A stretch of DNA of 9,635 nucleotides. Origin: Chthoniobacterales bacterium (GTDB lineage Bacteria; Verrucomicrobiota; Verrucomicrobiia; Chthoniobacterales; UBA10450). The notes beneath the pieces were generated by a model. It ran no database searches, was not told where the DNA came from, and saw only the letters and a list, made by a program, of their open reading frames with translations. Positions 1 to 6,230 of this stretch are shown here, piece after piece. Location of the stretch: assembly GCA_013694945.1 (NCBI GenBank), contig JACDBM010000226.1, forward strand, positions 1 to 9,635. Direction: 5' to 3'. Both the position numbers and the translations under genes were made by a program. The number at the start of each line of letters is the position of its first letter. Position 1 is the stretch's first letter.

Positions 1-2
1 CG

Positions 3-1187
3 CCGTTGCCGCCGGGAGAGTCAGACGCGGACAACTCCGTCTTTTTCTCGCGCACAGTCTACGGAGATGCTTTTGGCGCCAGAACGCTGGCGATTACGCT
101 GACCTCATCGCACAACTCGATCATCACCGAAACGGACGTCATCTTCAATTCTGCGGAACGCTGGAACTCGTATCGCGGGCCGTTGCAGGGAAACCTGCGT
201 GATTTTCATCGCGTTGCGCTTCATGAATTCGGCCACGTCCTTGGCCTGAATCACCCGGATGAGAGGGAGCAGCGCGTCGTCGCGCTCATGAATTCGACCA
301 TTGGAGACGGGTACTCGCTCCAGCAAGACGACATCGCTGGCGCGCGGAGCCTTTATGACAACGGACCGGCGTACCTCGATTCCTTTCCTTCGCCCAATCT
401 CGTCAACCTATCCACCCGCGCCTTCGTCAGTACAGGCGACCGCGTTCTGATCGGCGGCTTCATCATCCAGGGATCGCAACCCGCGACGGTCGTGCTACGG
501 GCGCTTGGTCATTCTCTGGCCGGGCGCGGAGTCGACAATCCGTTAACGGATCCGGTGCTCGAGCTGCGCAACTCCAATGGGGCGCTCCTTGGGGATAACG
601 ATGATTGGCTAAGCAGCGCCGACGCCGCCTCGATCGCAGGCTATCATCTGGATCCTTCCAACAGTCTCGAGTCGGCCCTGCTCCGCACCCTCAACCCGGG
701 GAAGTACACCGCGATCGTGAAAGCGTTCGACGGAAACAACGGTGACACTACCGGGGTCGGATTGGTCGAGCTCTACGACTTGCACATTTCTGGTGGCCGT
801 GCCGGCAACATCTCAACGCGTGCGCAGGTCCTGACCGGCGACAATGTAATGATCGCCGGATTTATCATTGGAGGGAGCCAGCCCAAGGAGGTCGTCATCC
901 GCGGTCTCGGCCCGTCTTTGACTGCGGCAAACGTCGCAAATGCACTTCCCGATCCCACGATGGAGGTGCGGGACGCTGCCGGAAATTTGATCCTGGCGAA
1001 CGACGACTGGGAAGCGGACGCAAACGCCGGCAGAGTTCGCGCTGCCAGGCTCGCGCCCAGCCAGACGAGAGAAGCCGCGTTGTATGCGAACCTGAGTCCG
1101 GGCTCCTACACGACTGTCATGCGCGGCTTCGAGAACGCGACCGGGATTGGCTTGATCGATGTTTACGATCTTACTCCACCGCCCTAG
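3..1187 (+). CDS. Matrixin-type zinc metalloprotease with two C-terminal tandem modules, 5' partial
   Basis: The reading frame is open from the first bases, so the gene almost certainly begins upstream; the in-frame TTG at 6 is not a convincing start. Numbering from that codon, residues 73-83 carry the metzincin zinc site HEFGHVLGLNH (His73, Glu74, His77, His83). Met95 in VVALMNST sits where the Met-turn is expected, which points to an M10/matrixin-like secreted endopeptidase. The rest of the protein is two copies of a beta-rich module of about 130 residues (about 132-262 and 266-390). Each copy starts with NLSTRAFV.TGD or NISTRAQV.TGD, has R.LG.SL and DDW in the middle, and ends in GVGLVELYDL or GIGLIDVYDL. 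I know this module from large secreted proteins of Verrucomicrobiota; its function is not established here, and adhesion or anchoring is a guess. Only the end of the catalytic domain is visible, so signal peptide and pro-region cannot be judged. The stop codon TAG is at 1185-1187. Confidence 0.85.
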   Translation, partial: PLPPGESDADNSVFFSRTVYGDAFGARTLAITLTSSHNSIITETDVIFNSAERWNSYRGPLQGNLRDFHRVALHEFGHVLGLNHPDEREQRVVALMNSTIGDGYSLQQDDIAGARSLYDNGPAYLDSFPSPNLVNLSTRAFVSTGDRVLIGGFIIQGSQPATVVLRALGHSLAGRGVDNPLTDPVLELRNSNGALLGDNDDWLSSADAASIAGYHLDPSNSLESALLRTLNPGKYTAIVKAFDGNNGDTTGVGLVELYDLHISGGRAGNISTRAQVLTGDNVMIAGFIIGGSQPKEVVIRGLGPSLTAANVANALPDPTMEVRDAAGNLILANDDWEADANAGRVRAARLAPSQTREAALYANLSPGSYTTVMRGFENATGIGLIDVYDLTPPP

Positions 1188-1352
1188 TGCGCTGTAACAG
1201 TGAGTTCTCCTGCATCCGCGGTTGTAGGCGGGGACGCTGAACCCGGCTCCTCGGACCTCTTTCTACCCATGACGGGGTCACCGCCCCCGGCTACAACAGA
1301 GAGAGTCGGGCCTGTTACGACTGCGCCAGTTTCATCCGTTACAGTGCCCTAG
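1184..1352. repeat. Nested inverted-repeat element, MITE-like
   Basis: This non-coding stretch starts at the stop codon of the protease gene. An inner pair of 24-base arms, 1221-1244 and 1274-1297, is inverted and matches at 20 of 24 positions; both read GTTGTAG and then a G-rich run on their own strand. The spacer is 29 bases. An outer imperfect pair, 1188-1198 (TGCGCTGTAAC) and 1338-1348 (GGCACTGTAAC on the minus strand), matches at 9 of 11 positions. Both outer arms are bordered by CTAG (1184-1187 and 1349-1352), which would suit a 4-base target duplication but could be chance. No coding potential was seen. It may be a miniature mobile element or a structured dispersed repeat; part of the inner arm recurs at 3610-3633. 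Confidence 0.5.
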
Positions 1353-1388
1353 GTGTGCTCTGCCTGAGCGTGGTCTCTGCCCCAGGTC

Positions 1389-1404
1389 CCGCGGTCTTCC
1401 GCGG
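1389..1404. other. Perfect GC-rich hairpin downstream of prfB
   Basis: CCGCGG (1389-1394), a four-base loop and CCGCGG (1399-1404) form a perfect six-base-pair stem 48 bases beyond the prfB stop. It has no T-run on either strand, so it is not a typical intrinsic terminator. It may mark the 3' end of the prfB transcript or protect it from degradation. Confidence 0.25.
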
Positions 1405-1451
1405 CGCCCTCAGGCCGCAGCTCCGCGCCGATTGGAGGCCAGAGATCATCG

Positions 1452-2589
1452 CTACAAGTCATCGGTCTCGCCCTTTTTCGCCTGCTGACCCCGTAACTTT
1501 GCCTGGATGAACAAGCCAATGTCGCCATCCATGACCGCTTGCACATTGCTCGTCTCCGCCCCGGTGCGGTGATCCTTCACCATCTGATACGGCTGAAATA
1601 CATACGAGCGAATTTGACTGCCCCAGGCGACGTCGCCCTTTTCTCCGTATTGCCGATCAATCTCCGCGCGCTTTTTGTCCTGCTCGATTTCGTAGAGCTT
1701 CGCCTTTAACATTTTCGTTGCGAGCTCACGGTTACGCCCCTGGCTTCGCTCCGCCTGGCACGCGACCACGATACCACTCGGTTTGTGCACAATGCGGACG
1801 GCGGTTTCGACTTTGTTTACGTTCTGCCCACCTTTGCCGCCCGCCCGATAGGTATCCACTTCGATGTCTGCAGGATTGATATCGATCGGCGCGGAGTCCG
1901 CGATCTCGGGCACGACGTCGACGCTGGCGAAGGAAGTGTGTCTCCGCTTATTGGAATCGAACGGCGAGATCCGCACCAGCCGATGCACGCCGCGCTCGGT
2001 GTTCAGATAACCGTAGGCATAATCGCCGCTGACGAGGAAGGTCGCCGATTTAATCCCGACTTCTTCGCCCGTCTGGATGTCGATAGTTTGGGAATTGAAT
2101 CCGCTTCGCTCAATCCAGCGCTGATACATGCGCAGGAGCATATCGGCCCAATCGCACGACTCCGTCCCGCCCGCACCCGAGTGAATAGTGACGAACGCGG
2201 CAGAGTGGTCGTTAGGCCCGGAAAGGAATTGCCGCAGCTCGAATTCCTCTAATTTGCGCAGGAGCCGGGCGTGTTCCGCGCCCATTTCAGCTTCCGCGTT
2301 GCTGCGTTGCGCCGCGTCCGTTTCTTCTGCGGCGAGGTCCTGCAGGGCCTCGAAGTCTTCCGTCTCACGTTCGAGCTCGCGAAAAGGATTGATCAGCGAT
2401 CGCAATCGCGCGACCTCCTCCACGTCCGCCTGCGCCCGTTCTCGATTCGCCCAGAAGTCCGGCGCAGCCATCCGCGCCTCGAGTTCCGCTAGTTGGTCCT
2501 GAAGTTTGGCGACGTCAAAGAAACCTCCGCAGCTGGCCGACGCGCGACTTCAATTCTTCTGCGCTGATCTCCTGAAGGTCTATCGCCAT
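1452..2589 (-). CDS. prfB: Peptide chain release factor 2, made by programmed +1 frameshift
   Basis: RF2 recognises UAA and UGA stop codons in the ribosome and triggers release of the peptide. The gene is two overlapping frames: ATG at 2589-2587 to codon 24 (CTT, 2520-2518), an in-frame TGA at 2517-2515, then continuation in the +1 frame from GAC at 2516-2514 to TAG at 1454-1452. T2517 is skipped, giving 378 residues. The N-terminal piece begins MAIDLQEISAEEL, as expected for RF2. In the full product, the anticodon-like SPF motif that marks RF2 rather than RF1 is at residues 208-210, and the catalytic GGQ (in GGKGGQNVNK) is at 253-255. GAGGTESCDWADM and WGSQIRSYV are also typical of the family. 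A single-frame reading from the ATG at 2471 gives only 339 residues and loses the N-terminus. No strong Shine-Dalgarno precedes the start. A lone gene, divergent from the exported protein at 2693. Confidence 0.96.
2514..2528 (-). promoter_or_regulatory. RF2 autoregulatory +1 frameshift site
   Basis: On the minus strand the sequence reads GGAGG TTT CTT TGA C: an internal Shine-Dalgarno (2528-2524), three bases, the slippery CTT (2520-2518), and TGA followed by C (2517-2514). The order and spacing match the established Escherichia coli prfB site, where low RF2 lets the ribosome pause at UGA and slip forward. When RF2 is abundant, translation ends after 24 residues. The stop is codon 25 here and codon 26 in E. 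coli. Confidence 0.95.
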
Positions 2590-2605
2590 AAACGAAGATA
2601 ACGTG

Positions 2606-2618
2606 AGGTGAGTCACCT
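2606..2618. promoter_or_regulatory. Palindrome in the divergent prfB promoter region, possible operator
   Basis: AGGTGA, one central base, then TCACCT is a perfect interrupted palindrome lying 17 bases upstream of the prfB start, in the 103-base gap between divergent start codons. Its position would suit a regulator of prfB or of both genes. No regulator is known from this sequence, and a 13-base palindrome can arise by chance. Confidence 0.25.
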
Positions 2619-2656
2619 GCCAGTGAGTAATCACGCCAGACCAGAGATCGAGGGCA

Positions 2657-2685
2657 TTGCTCTCCTCCGGCGGTTGCGGTATTTT
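2657..2685 (+). promoter_or_regulatory. Possible sigma70-like promoter for the exported protein gene
   Basis: TTGCTC (2657-2662) and TATTTT (2680-2685) are separated by 17 bases. The expected transcription start falls at or a few bases before the ATG at 2693, which would make the message leaderless or nearly so. That agrees with the lack of a Shine-Dalgarno, but the hexamers are imperfect. Confidence 0.3.
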
Positions 2686-2692
2686 TAGATTC

Positions 2693-3094
2693 ATGAAGCA
2701 AGGCTTATTCGTTCTCGTCGCTGCTTTCGGGGTTTCACTTTCTTCGGCCTCTGGATGGGATGCTCCGCTGTTTCAATCGCGCGATCCGCTGGCGCAGAGG
2801 GATTCGTGGGGGCTGCTGCATCAAACTCCCGCGCTTAATCCGACCGATTTCGCCAGGCGCGAGAGCTGGCGTCTTTTCTACTACTCGAAATCGCGCGGTG
2901 TCCTGGCCACCGATCCGGCCTACATGGGCGCGCTCCAGGTTGCTCTCCAGCGAAACGGCTACTATTGCGGTCCGATCAACGGTTACTTTTCACCGGAGGT
3001 GAGCGACGCGATCGCACGGCTACAGAAGAATCATTCCATGCGCGTTACGGGCACGCTCACGGTTCCTGTGCGGCGCGCGCTTTATCTTCCGTAG
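2693..3094 (+). CDS. Small exported peptidoglycan-binding-domain protein
   Basis: The ATG at 2693 gives a 133-residue protein with a clear signal peptide: MKQG, a hydrophobic stretch (LFVLVAAFGVSL), and a likely cleavage site near SSA at 17-19. The frame stays open upstream to a TTG at 2657, but that start would bury the signal peptide. Residues 22-73 contain two similar short stretches, RDSWGLL and RESWRLF, of unknown meaning. Residues about 74-130 resemble the PG_binding_1 fold (ALQVALQRNGYYCGPINGYFSPEVSDAIARLQ, then VTGTLT), a short helical domain found in cell-wall enzymes and spore or envelope proteins. No catalytic domain is present, so it probably binds or senses the cell wall in the periplasm. 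Divergent from prfB. The function beyond wall binding is unknown. Confidence 0.8.
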   Translation: MKQGLFVLVAAFGVSLSSASGWDAPLFQSRDPLAQRDSWGLLHQTPALNPTDFARRESWRLFYYSKSRGVLATDPAYMGALQVALQRNGYYCGPINGYFSPEVSDAIARLQKNHSMRVTGTLTVPVRRALYLP

Positions 3095-3124
3095 ATTGGG
3101 CAAGAGTCTGTCGGACATCGACTG

Positions 3125-3142
3125 CGGAAGGTTTTTCTTCCG
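3125..3142. terminator. Hairpin after the exported protein gene, possible terminator
   Basis: CGGAAG (3125-3130), the loop GTTTTT, and CTTCCG (3137-3142) form a perfect six-base-pair stem about 30 bases after the stop at 3094. The T-run lies in the loop rather than after the stem, so this is not a canonical rho-independent terminator. Overlapping it, 3140-3150 and 3185-3195 form a further 11-base inverted repeat with one mismatch. The region between the two genes is therefore highly structured and non-coding. Confidence 0.35.
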
Positions 3143-3240
3143 GGGAATGCCGCGCCGACCTGCCACTGGCTCTCCCTGCCCGCAGCCTTCCCCGGTGAAT
3201 TGCCTTGCAACTACAACGTGCAGGCTGATGTTGCGTTCAC

Positions 3241-3246
3241 TATAAT
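3241..3246 (+). promoter_or_regulatory. Perfect -10 box (TATAAT) upstream of tatA
   Basis: TATAAT lies 16 bases before the ATG at 3263. No good -35 box is found 16 to 18 bases further upstream. If it is used, transcription starts near 3253, so the ATG at 3245, which lies inside this box, cannot be the start of translation and 3263 is favoured. Confidence 0.45.
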
Positions 3247-3262
3247 GCTTTATCTCGCCTTC

Positions 3263-3568
3263 ATGAACGTGGGTGGTCAGGAACTCATCCTCATTTTGTT
3301 GATCGTTCTCGTGCTTTTCGGGGCCAGGAAATTGCCGGAGCTTGCCCGCGGGATGGGGCAGGCCATCAAAGAGTTTCAGAAGGCCAAGGACGAGTTCAGC
3401 GATGAGCTGCATTCCGCGGGGCGCACGGAAACCGCAAAGACTGAGGTGCGCACTGCGCCCGCAACCATTCCGACCGTGCCGCGGATCGACAATGCCGCCG
3501 GCGATAGTGCCGTCCGGCCAGAGTCGAACCAGAGGGTGGAACCGGGCAGCGCGGCGGACCGCGTCTAG
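3263..3568 (+). CDS. tatA: Sec-independent protein translocase subunit TatA
   Basis: A component of the twin-arginine pathway, which moves folded proteins across the inner membrane. From the ATG at 3263 the product is 101 residues. It has a short N-terminus with Glu7, one transmembrane helix (about 7-19, LILILLIVLVL), the Phe-Gly hinge at 19-20, and an amphipathic helix (about 22-48, KLPELARGMGQAIKEFQKAKDEF). The hydrophilic tail (about 50-101) is rich in Ala, Thr, Pro and charged residues. The FG hinge and the KLPELARGMGQAIKEF pattern fit TatA better than TatB, though some bacteria use one protein for both roles. Earlier in-frame starts at 3245 (ATG) and 3200 (TTG) would add residues that do not resemble TatA, and 3245 lies in the -10 box. 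No tatC is in the window. No clear Shine-Dalgarno was seen. Confidence 0.9.
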   Translation: MNVGGQELILILLIVLVLFGARKLPELARGMGQAIKEFQKAKDEFSDELHSAGRTETAKTEVRTAPATIPTVPRIDNAAGDSAVRPESNQRVEPGSAADRV

Positions 3569-3609
3569 CAGTCGATACGGTTACACCGTGTCCGTGTGCA
3601 TCCACATCC

Positions 3610-3633
3610 GGGTCACCAGCCCCCAACTACAAC
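3610..3633 (+). repeat. Partial second copy of the inner inverted-repeat arm
   Basis: These bases match the right inner arm at 1274-1297 in the same orientation: GGGTCACC, one extra A, GCCCCC, two changes, then CTACAAC. No complementary left arm was found, so it looks like a decayed or half element. It lies in the 147-base gap between tatA and the acyl carrier protein gene and, like the first copy, ends near a CTAG (3638-3641). Confidence 0.4.
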
Positions 3634-3715
3634 CAAGCTAGTTGACGTTGCTGAGAGGTTGCCGCAACTTCGCGGCTCTTCCGTCGTTTTCCAGTGAGGA
3701 AGCGACCGTCGTGTC

Positions 3716-3985
3716 ATGACCGAAGCTAATCTCCGCACCCGCATTAAAGAGATGCTCGTGAAGAATTTGATGCTGCAAACGACCGCAGATCAGATCGGCG
3801 ACGAGTTGCCGTTGTTCGGGCCCGGCGGGCTGGGCCTGGATTCCATTGATGCGCTCGAGCTGGTCGTCAGCATGGAAAAGACATTCGGAGTCGGCGTCCC
3901 GAACTCCGAAGTCGCGGGTAAAGCGCTTCGGACCGTGAATACGATCCACGACTACATCGTGGAAAAACAGGCGGCGCAGGCTTAG
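3716..3985 (+). CDS. Stand-alone acyl carrier protein
   Basis: An 89-residue protein with the acyl carrier protein fold. GLGLDSIDALELV holds the phosphopantetheine attachment site at Ser43, followed by helix II and by VNTIHDYIVEK in the last helix. Acyl or other carboxylic intermediates would be carried as thioesters on the arm. The LFGPGGLGLDSIDALELVVS version differs from the usual fatty-acid-synthesis AcpP (DSLDTVEL). It resembles accessory carrier proteins from specialised lipid or aryl-polyene-like pathways. No ketosynthase, acyltransferase or phosphopantetheinyl transferase lies beside it, so its pathway cannot be named. The start ATG at 3716 is supported by normal family length; a GAGGA at 3696-3700 is too far upstream to be a good ribosome site. 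Confidence 0.88.
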   Translation: MTEANLRTRIKEMLVKNLMLQTTADQIGDELPLFGPGGLGLDSIDALELVVSMEKTFGVGVPNSEVAGKALRTVNTIHDYIVEKQAAQA

Positions 3986-4010
3986 AGCCGCGCCTCCTAT
4001 CTTGTTAGCG

Positions 4011-4028
4011 ACGGCGCTCTGTCGCCGT
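4011..4028. repeat. REP-like hairpin between convergent genes
   Basis: ACGGCG (4011-4016), a six-base loop and CGCCGT (4023-4028) form a perfect stem in the 88-base gap between the acyl carrier protein gene and the end of the LOG-family gene. An alternative pairing, GCGAC with GTCGC (4008-4012 and 4021-4025), is also possible. No T-run follows on either strand, so a dispersed REP-like element or a weak two-way terminator is more likely than a strong intrinsic one. Confidence 0.35.
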
Positions 4029-4073
4029 GAAGCGCGTCCGGTCCCCCGAGCCAAGGACGACGGGAGACAATTT

Positions 4074-5219
4074 CTAAGCCGTCAAATCTGACGCGTTGAT
4101 CGCGTCGATCAGCTGCCGGAAACGCCCGAAGGAGCGCCGATGCGGCGTAAGGATGAGACGCGGCAGGTTCCAAATCGAGGGCTCATTCTTTTCCTGACGC
4201 AGTGCAGTTCCCTGCACGATGTGGCCGGTGCGAACGACGTCAGCAAACTTCTGATTCAAGTCCGCGACCGCAGCGGCTGGGAGCAAGTGCGCCAGACGGA
4301 TGACTAACTGCTCACCGGCCCATCGTGCCGAATGATAGACGCGATAAAAATTCAGTATCTCCTGCATCGCCTCTCTGGCGGTGTGAACGATTTTGAAGAG
4401 GTGGAAGTCTTCCGCGCCGATGAAGCCAAATTTGTAGAGATGTTCGGTCAGAAACTCCTTCCATGTCTCCCAGTAAGTGCCGCTTGGAGTATCCACCAGC
4501 ACCACGGGGATGATCCGTGCTTTGCCGGTCTGCATCAGCGTCAGCACCTCGAAGCCTTCATCCATCGTGCCGAAACCCCCTGGAAAAAGCGCCAGAGCAT
4601 GCGTCTCCTTTACGAAGTTGAGCTTGCGCGTGAAGAAGTAGTTAAAGTTGATCAGCTTCGCGTCGCCGTGAATCGTCTCGTTCGCGCGTTGCTCGAAAGG
4701 CAGGCGAATGTTGAGCCCGAAGCTGTGTTCGCGTCCCGCGCCGCGCTGCGCTGCACCCATGATCCCATCACCGCCGCCAGTGATGACCATGTAATTCTGT
4801 GCCACCATCTCGCGGCCAAACTCTTCCGCCACGCGATATTCGGCCGCGCTCGGCAGGGTGCGCGCGGAACCAAAGACGCAGACCTTACGGAACTCGCGGT
4901 AAGCGGCGAACACTTTCGCGGCGTAGCGCATTTCTTTCAGCGAACGATTCATCAACTTCAGATCCGCTGTGCCCATGCGATCGCGCGCCATTTTCAGGGC
5001 GGTCATGATGATCTCCTCGATCAACTCCGGCGATTTTTCGGCCCCCCACTCCGCCACCAGTTGATGAATGCGCTTGTCCCATTCCGGACCGAGGGTCGAT
5101 TGGCGCCGGGTCGGTTGATCGTGCGTGATGCCTGCCGTGAAATCTTCCACCCGGCGTAGTGTCAGCGGGAACGGGGCCTGCGCACGGGAAAGTTTAGCGG
5201 CAGCTTTCTGTAGAGGCAC
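4074..5219 (-). CDS. Long LOG-family (TIGR00730-like) nucleotide-binding protein
   Basis: The 381-residue product has a Rossmann-like LOG core at about 110-295: VFGSAR (115-120), GGGDGIMGAA (148-157), FTRKLNF (196-202) and the hallmark PGGFGTMDE (213-221). LOG enzymes hydrolyse nucleoside 5'-monophosphates such as cytokinin ribotides to free base and ribose phosphate. Some were misnamed lysine decarboxylases. Here an N-terminal helical extension of about 110 residues and a C-terminal one of about 85 residues make it roughly twice the length of a minimal LOG, so the substrate should not be assumed. GGGDGIMG in place of the common GGGPGIMEA is a visible difference. The start is GTG at 5219-5217, with no clear Shine-Dalgarno; no nearby ATG preserves the N-terminal region. 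It lies 38 bases after the hydrolase gene on the same strand and is probably cotranscribed with it. Confidence 0.85.
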   Translation of the reverse strand: MPLQKAAAKLSRAQAPFPLTLRRVEDFTAGITHDQPTRRQSTLGPEWDKRIHQLVAEWGAEKSPELIEEIIMTALKMARDRMGTADLKLMNRSLKEMRYAAKVFAAYREFRKVCVFGSARTLPSAAEYRVAEEFGREMVAQNYMVITGGGDGIMGAAQRGAGREHSFGLNIRLPFEQRANETIHGDAKLINFNYFFTRKLNFVKETHALALFPGGFGTMDEGFEVLTLMQTGKARIIPVVLVDTPSGTYWETWKEFLTEHLYKFGFIGAEDFHLFKIVHTAREAMQEILNFYRVYHSARWAGEQLVIRLAHLLPAAAVADLNQKFADVVRTGHIVQGTALRQEKNEPSIWNLPRLILTPHRRSFGRFRQLIDAINASDLTA

Positions 5220-5257
5220 CGAGGCCTACTTGGAGCAACGGATTCGCTGTTTCAGTA

Positions 5258-6136
5258 TCAGCAAAGAAGGTCCGTGAGAATACGATTGATGTGTCGGATT
5301 GGGAGGGAATAGTGGCCGGCATTTTCGACAATCTGTAACCGGCAGTTTGGCAGCCGCTTGCTGAGAACTTGCGCAAACGTGAACGCAAACGTGCGGTCCC
5401 TGGTTCCATGCCAGAGGCGAATCGGCACCCCGATCTCCTCCAGTGGAAATCCCCAAGGGAGCGCATAAATTTCGGCATCCGTTACCACGCCCCGCGCCGA
5501 TCCGCGCCAGGCCCGCCGCGCGCTTTCAAAACAGGACTCGAACGCCGCCGCATCCCGCAGAACATCCGCGTCTCCCGGCGGAAGAAACTTTAGGAGCAAA
5601 GGACGTAAACGCAGCGGAGGCCTGATCGAGGCGAAGGGACGCGCGACGTGAAACATCCTCCTGACCAGCTCCGGCCGCTTGCCGTAGATGGCGAGCATCC
5701 AGCGGTAAAGCCGCAGTAATCCTGAACGGTCCTCCAGTTCAGAAATCGGCGGAACGCCGCTGATCACCGCGGCCGCCTCCACCCGTTCAGGCAACGCCCA
5801 CGCGGTGACATACGCATACGGAGCCCCACCTGAGACCGCGAGGATGCGGAACGTCGCCAATCCGAGCCGATCAGCGAGTTGGCGAACAACGGAAGGCCAA
5901 TGGAGGAGCGTTCGGTTCGGTACAAAAGACGAGCTGTTGATACCGGGCCGATCCGGCGAGATCACGCGCACCCGGAGCTCTCGTGCCGCTGCATGTGTCA
6001 GTTGCGCCATGGAACGGGAGCTTGGCCAGCCGTGGCAGAAAATGACCGGCGCGCCATCGGGATGGCCGTATTCGCTGTAGGCGATTTCTCCCCCACCCTC
6101 CAACGTCATCACGTCGCCACGAACGCTCATCCGCAT
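5258..6136 (-). CDS. Alpha/beta hydrolase
   Basis: From the ATG at 6136 the product is 292 residues with an alpha/beta hydrolase layout. The oxyanion-hole HG is at 35-36 (VIFCHGWPSSR). The nucleophile elbow AVSGGAP puts the catalytic Ser at 102. A probable acid Asp247 is in GTRDRTF, and the catalytic His275 is in NAGHYSL. The elbow has Ala where the usual G-x-S-x-G has its first Gly. The substrate cannot be read from the sequence; esterase, lactonase or C-C hydrolase are all possible. The frame stays open upstream to 6418, but that part overlaps the divergent gene and is Ser/Arg-rich without family likeness, so the start at 6136 (or the second ATG at 6130) is preferred; AGAGTGG lies just before it. 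It probably leads a two-gene unit with the LOG-family gene. Confidence 0.85.
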   Translation of the reverse strand: MRMSVRGDVMTLEGGGEIAYSEYGHPDGAPVIFCHGWPSSRSMAQLTHAAARELRVRVISPDRPGINSSSFVPNRTLLHWPSVVRQLADRLGLATFRILAVSGGAPYAYVTAWALPERVEAAAVISGVPPISELEDRSGLLRLYRWMLAIYGKRPELVRRMFHVARPFASIRPPLRLRPLLLKFLPPGDADVLRDAAAFESCFESARRAWRGSARGVVTDAEIYALPWGFPLEEIGVPIRLWHGTRDRTFAFTFAQVLSKRLPNCRLQIVENAGHYSLPIRHINRILTDLLC

Positions 6137-6230
6137 CCACTCTAGCGGACGTCTCGGGCCCTCGCATTCTCCCCGCCTTCTTAATTCTCCGCCATGCGAA
6201 CATTCGGCTTCTCTGTTGCGAATCAGAGGT

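Noticed and set aside
1785..2502. Several plus-strand frames opposite prfB
   Set aside because: All lie antisense to RF2 coding sequence with GGQ and SPF motifs on the other strand; none shows a recognisable domain or ribosome site.
2515..2517. TGA in the prfB 5' frame as evidence of a pseudogene or sequencing error
   Set aside because: The surrounding GGAGG, spacing and CTT TGA C context is the known functional frameshift signal, and both sides encode good RF2 sequence.
3140..3195. Inverted repeat 3140-3150 with 3185-3195 as a mobile element
   Set aside because: The arms are only 11 bases with one mismatch, no flanking duplication was seen, and no second copy was found in the window; noted only as structure.
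4332..5159. A 275-codon open frame on the plus strand
   Set aside because: It lies wholly antisense to the LOG-family gene, whose motifs are unmistakable, and its translation shows no family features. Long antisense frames are common in GC-rich DNA.
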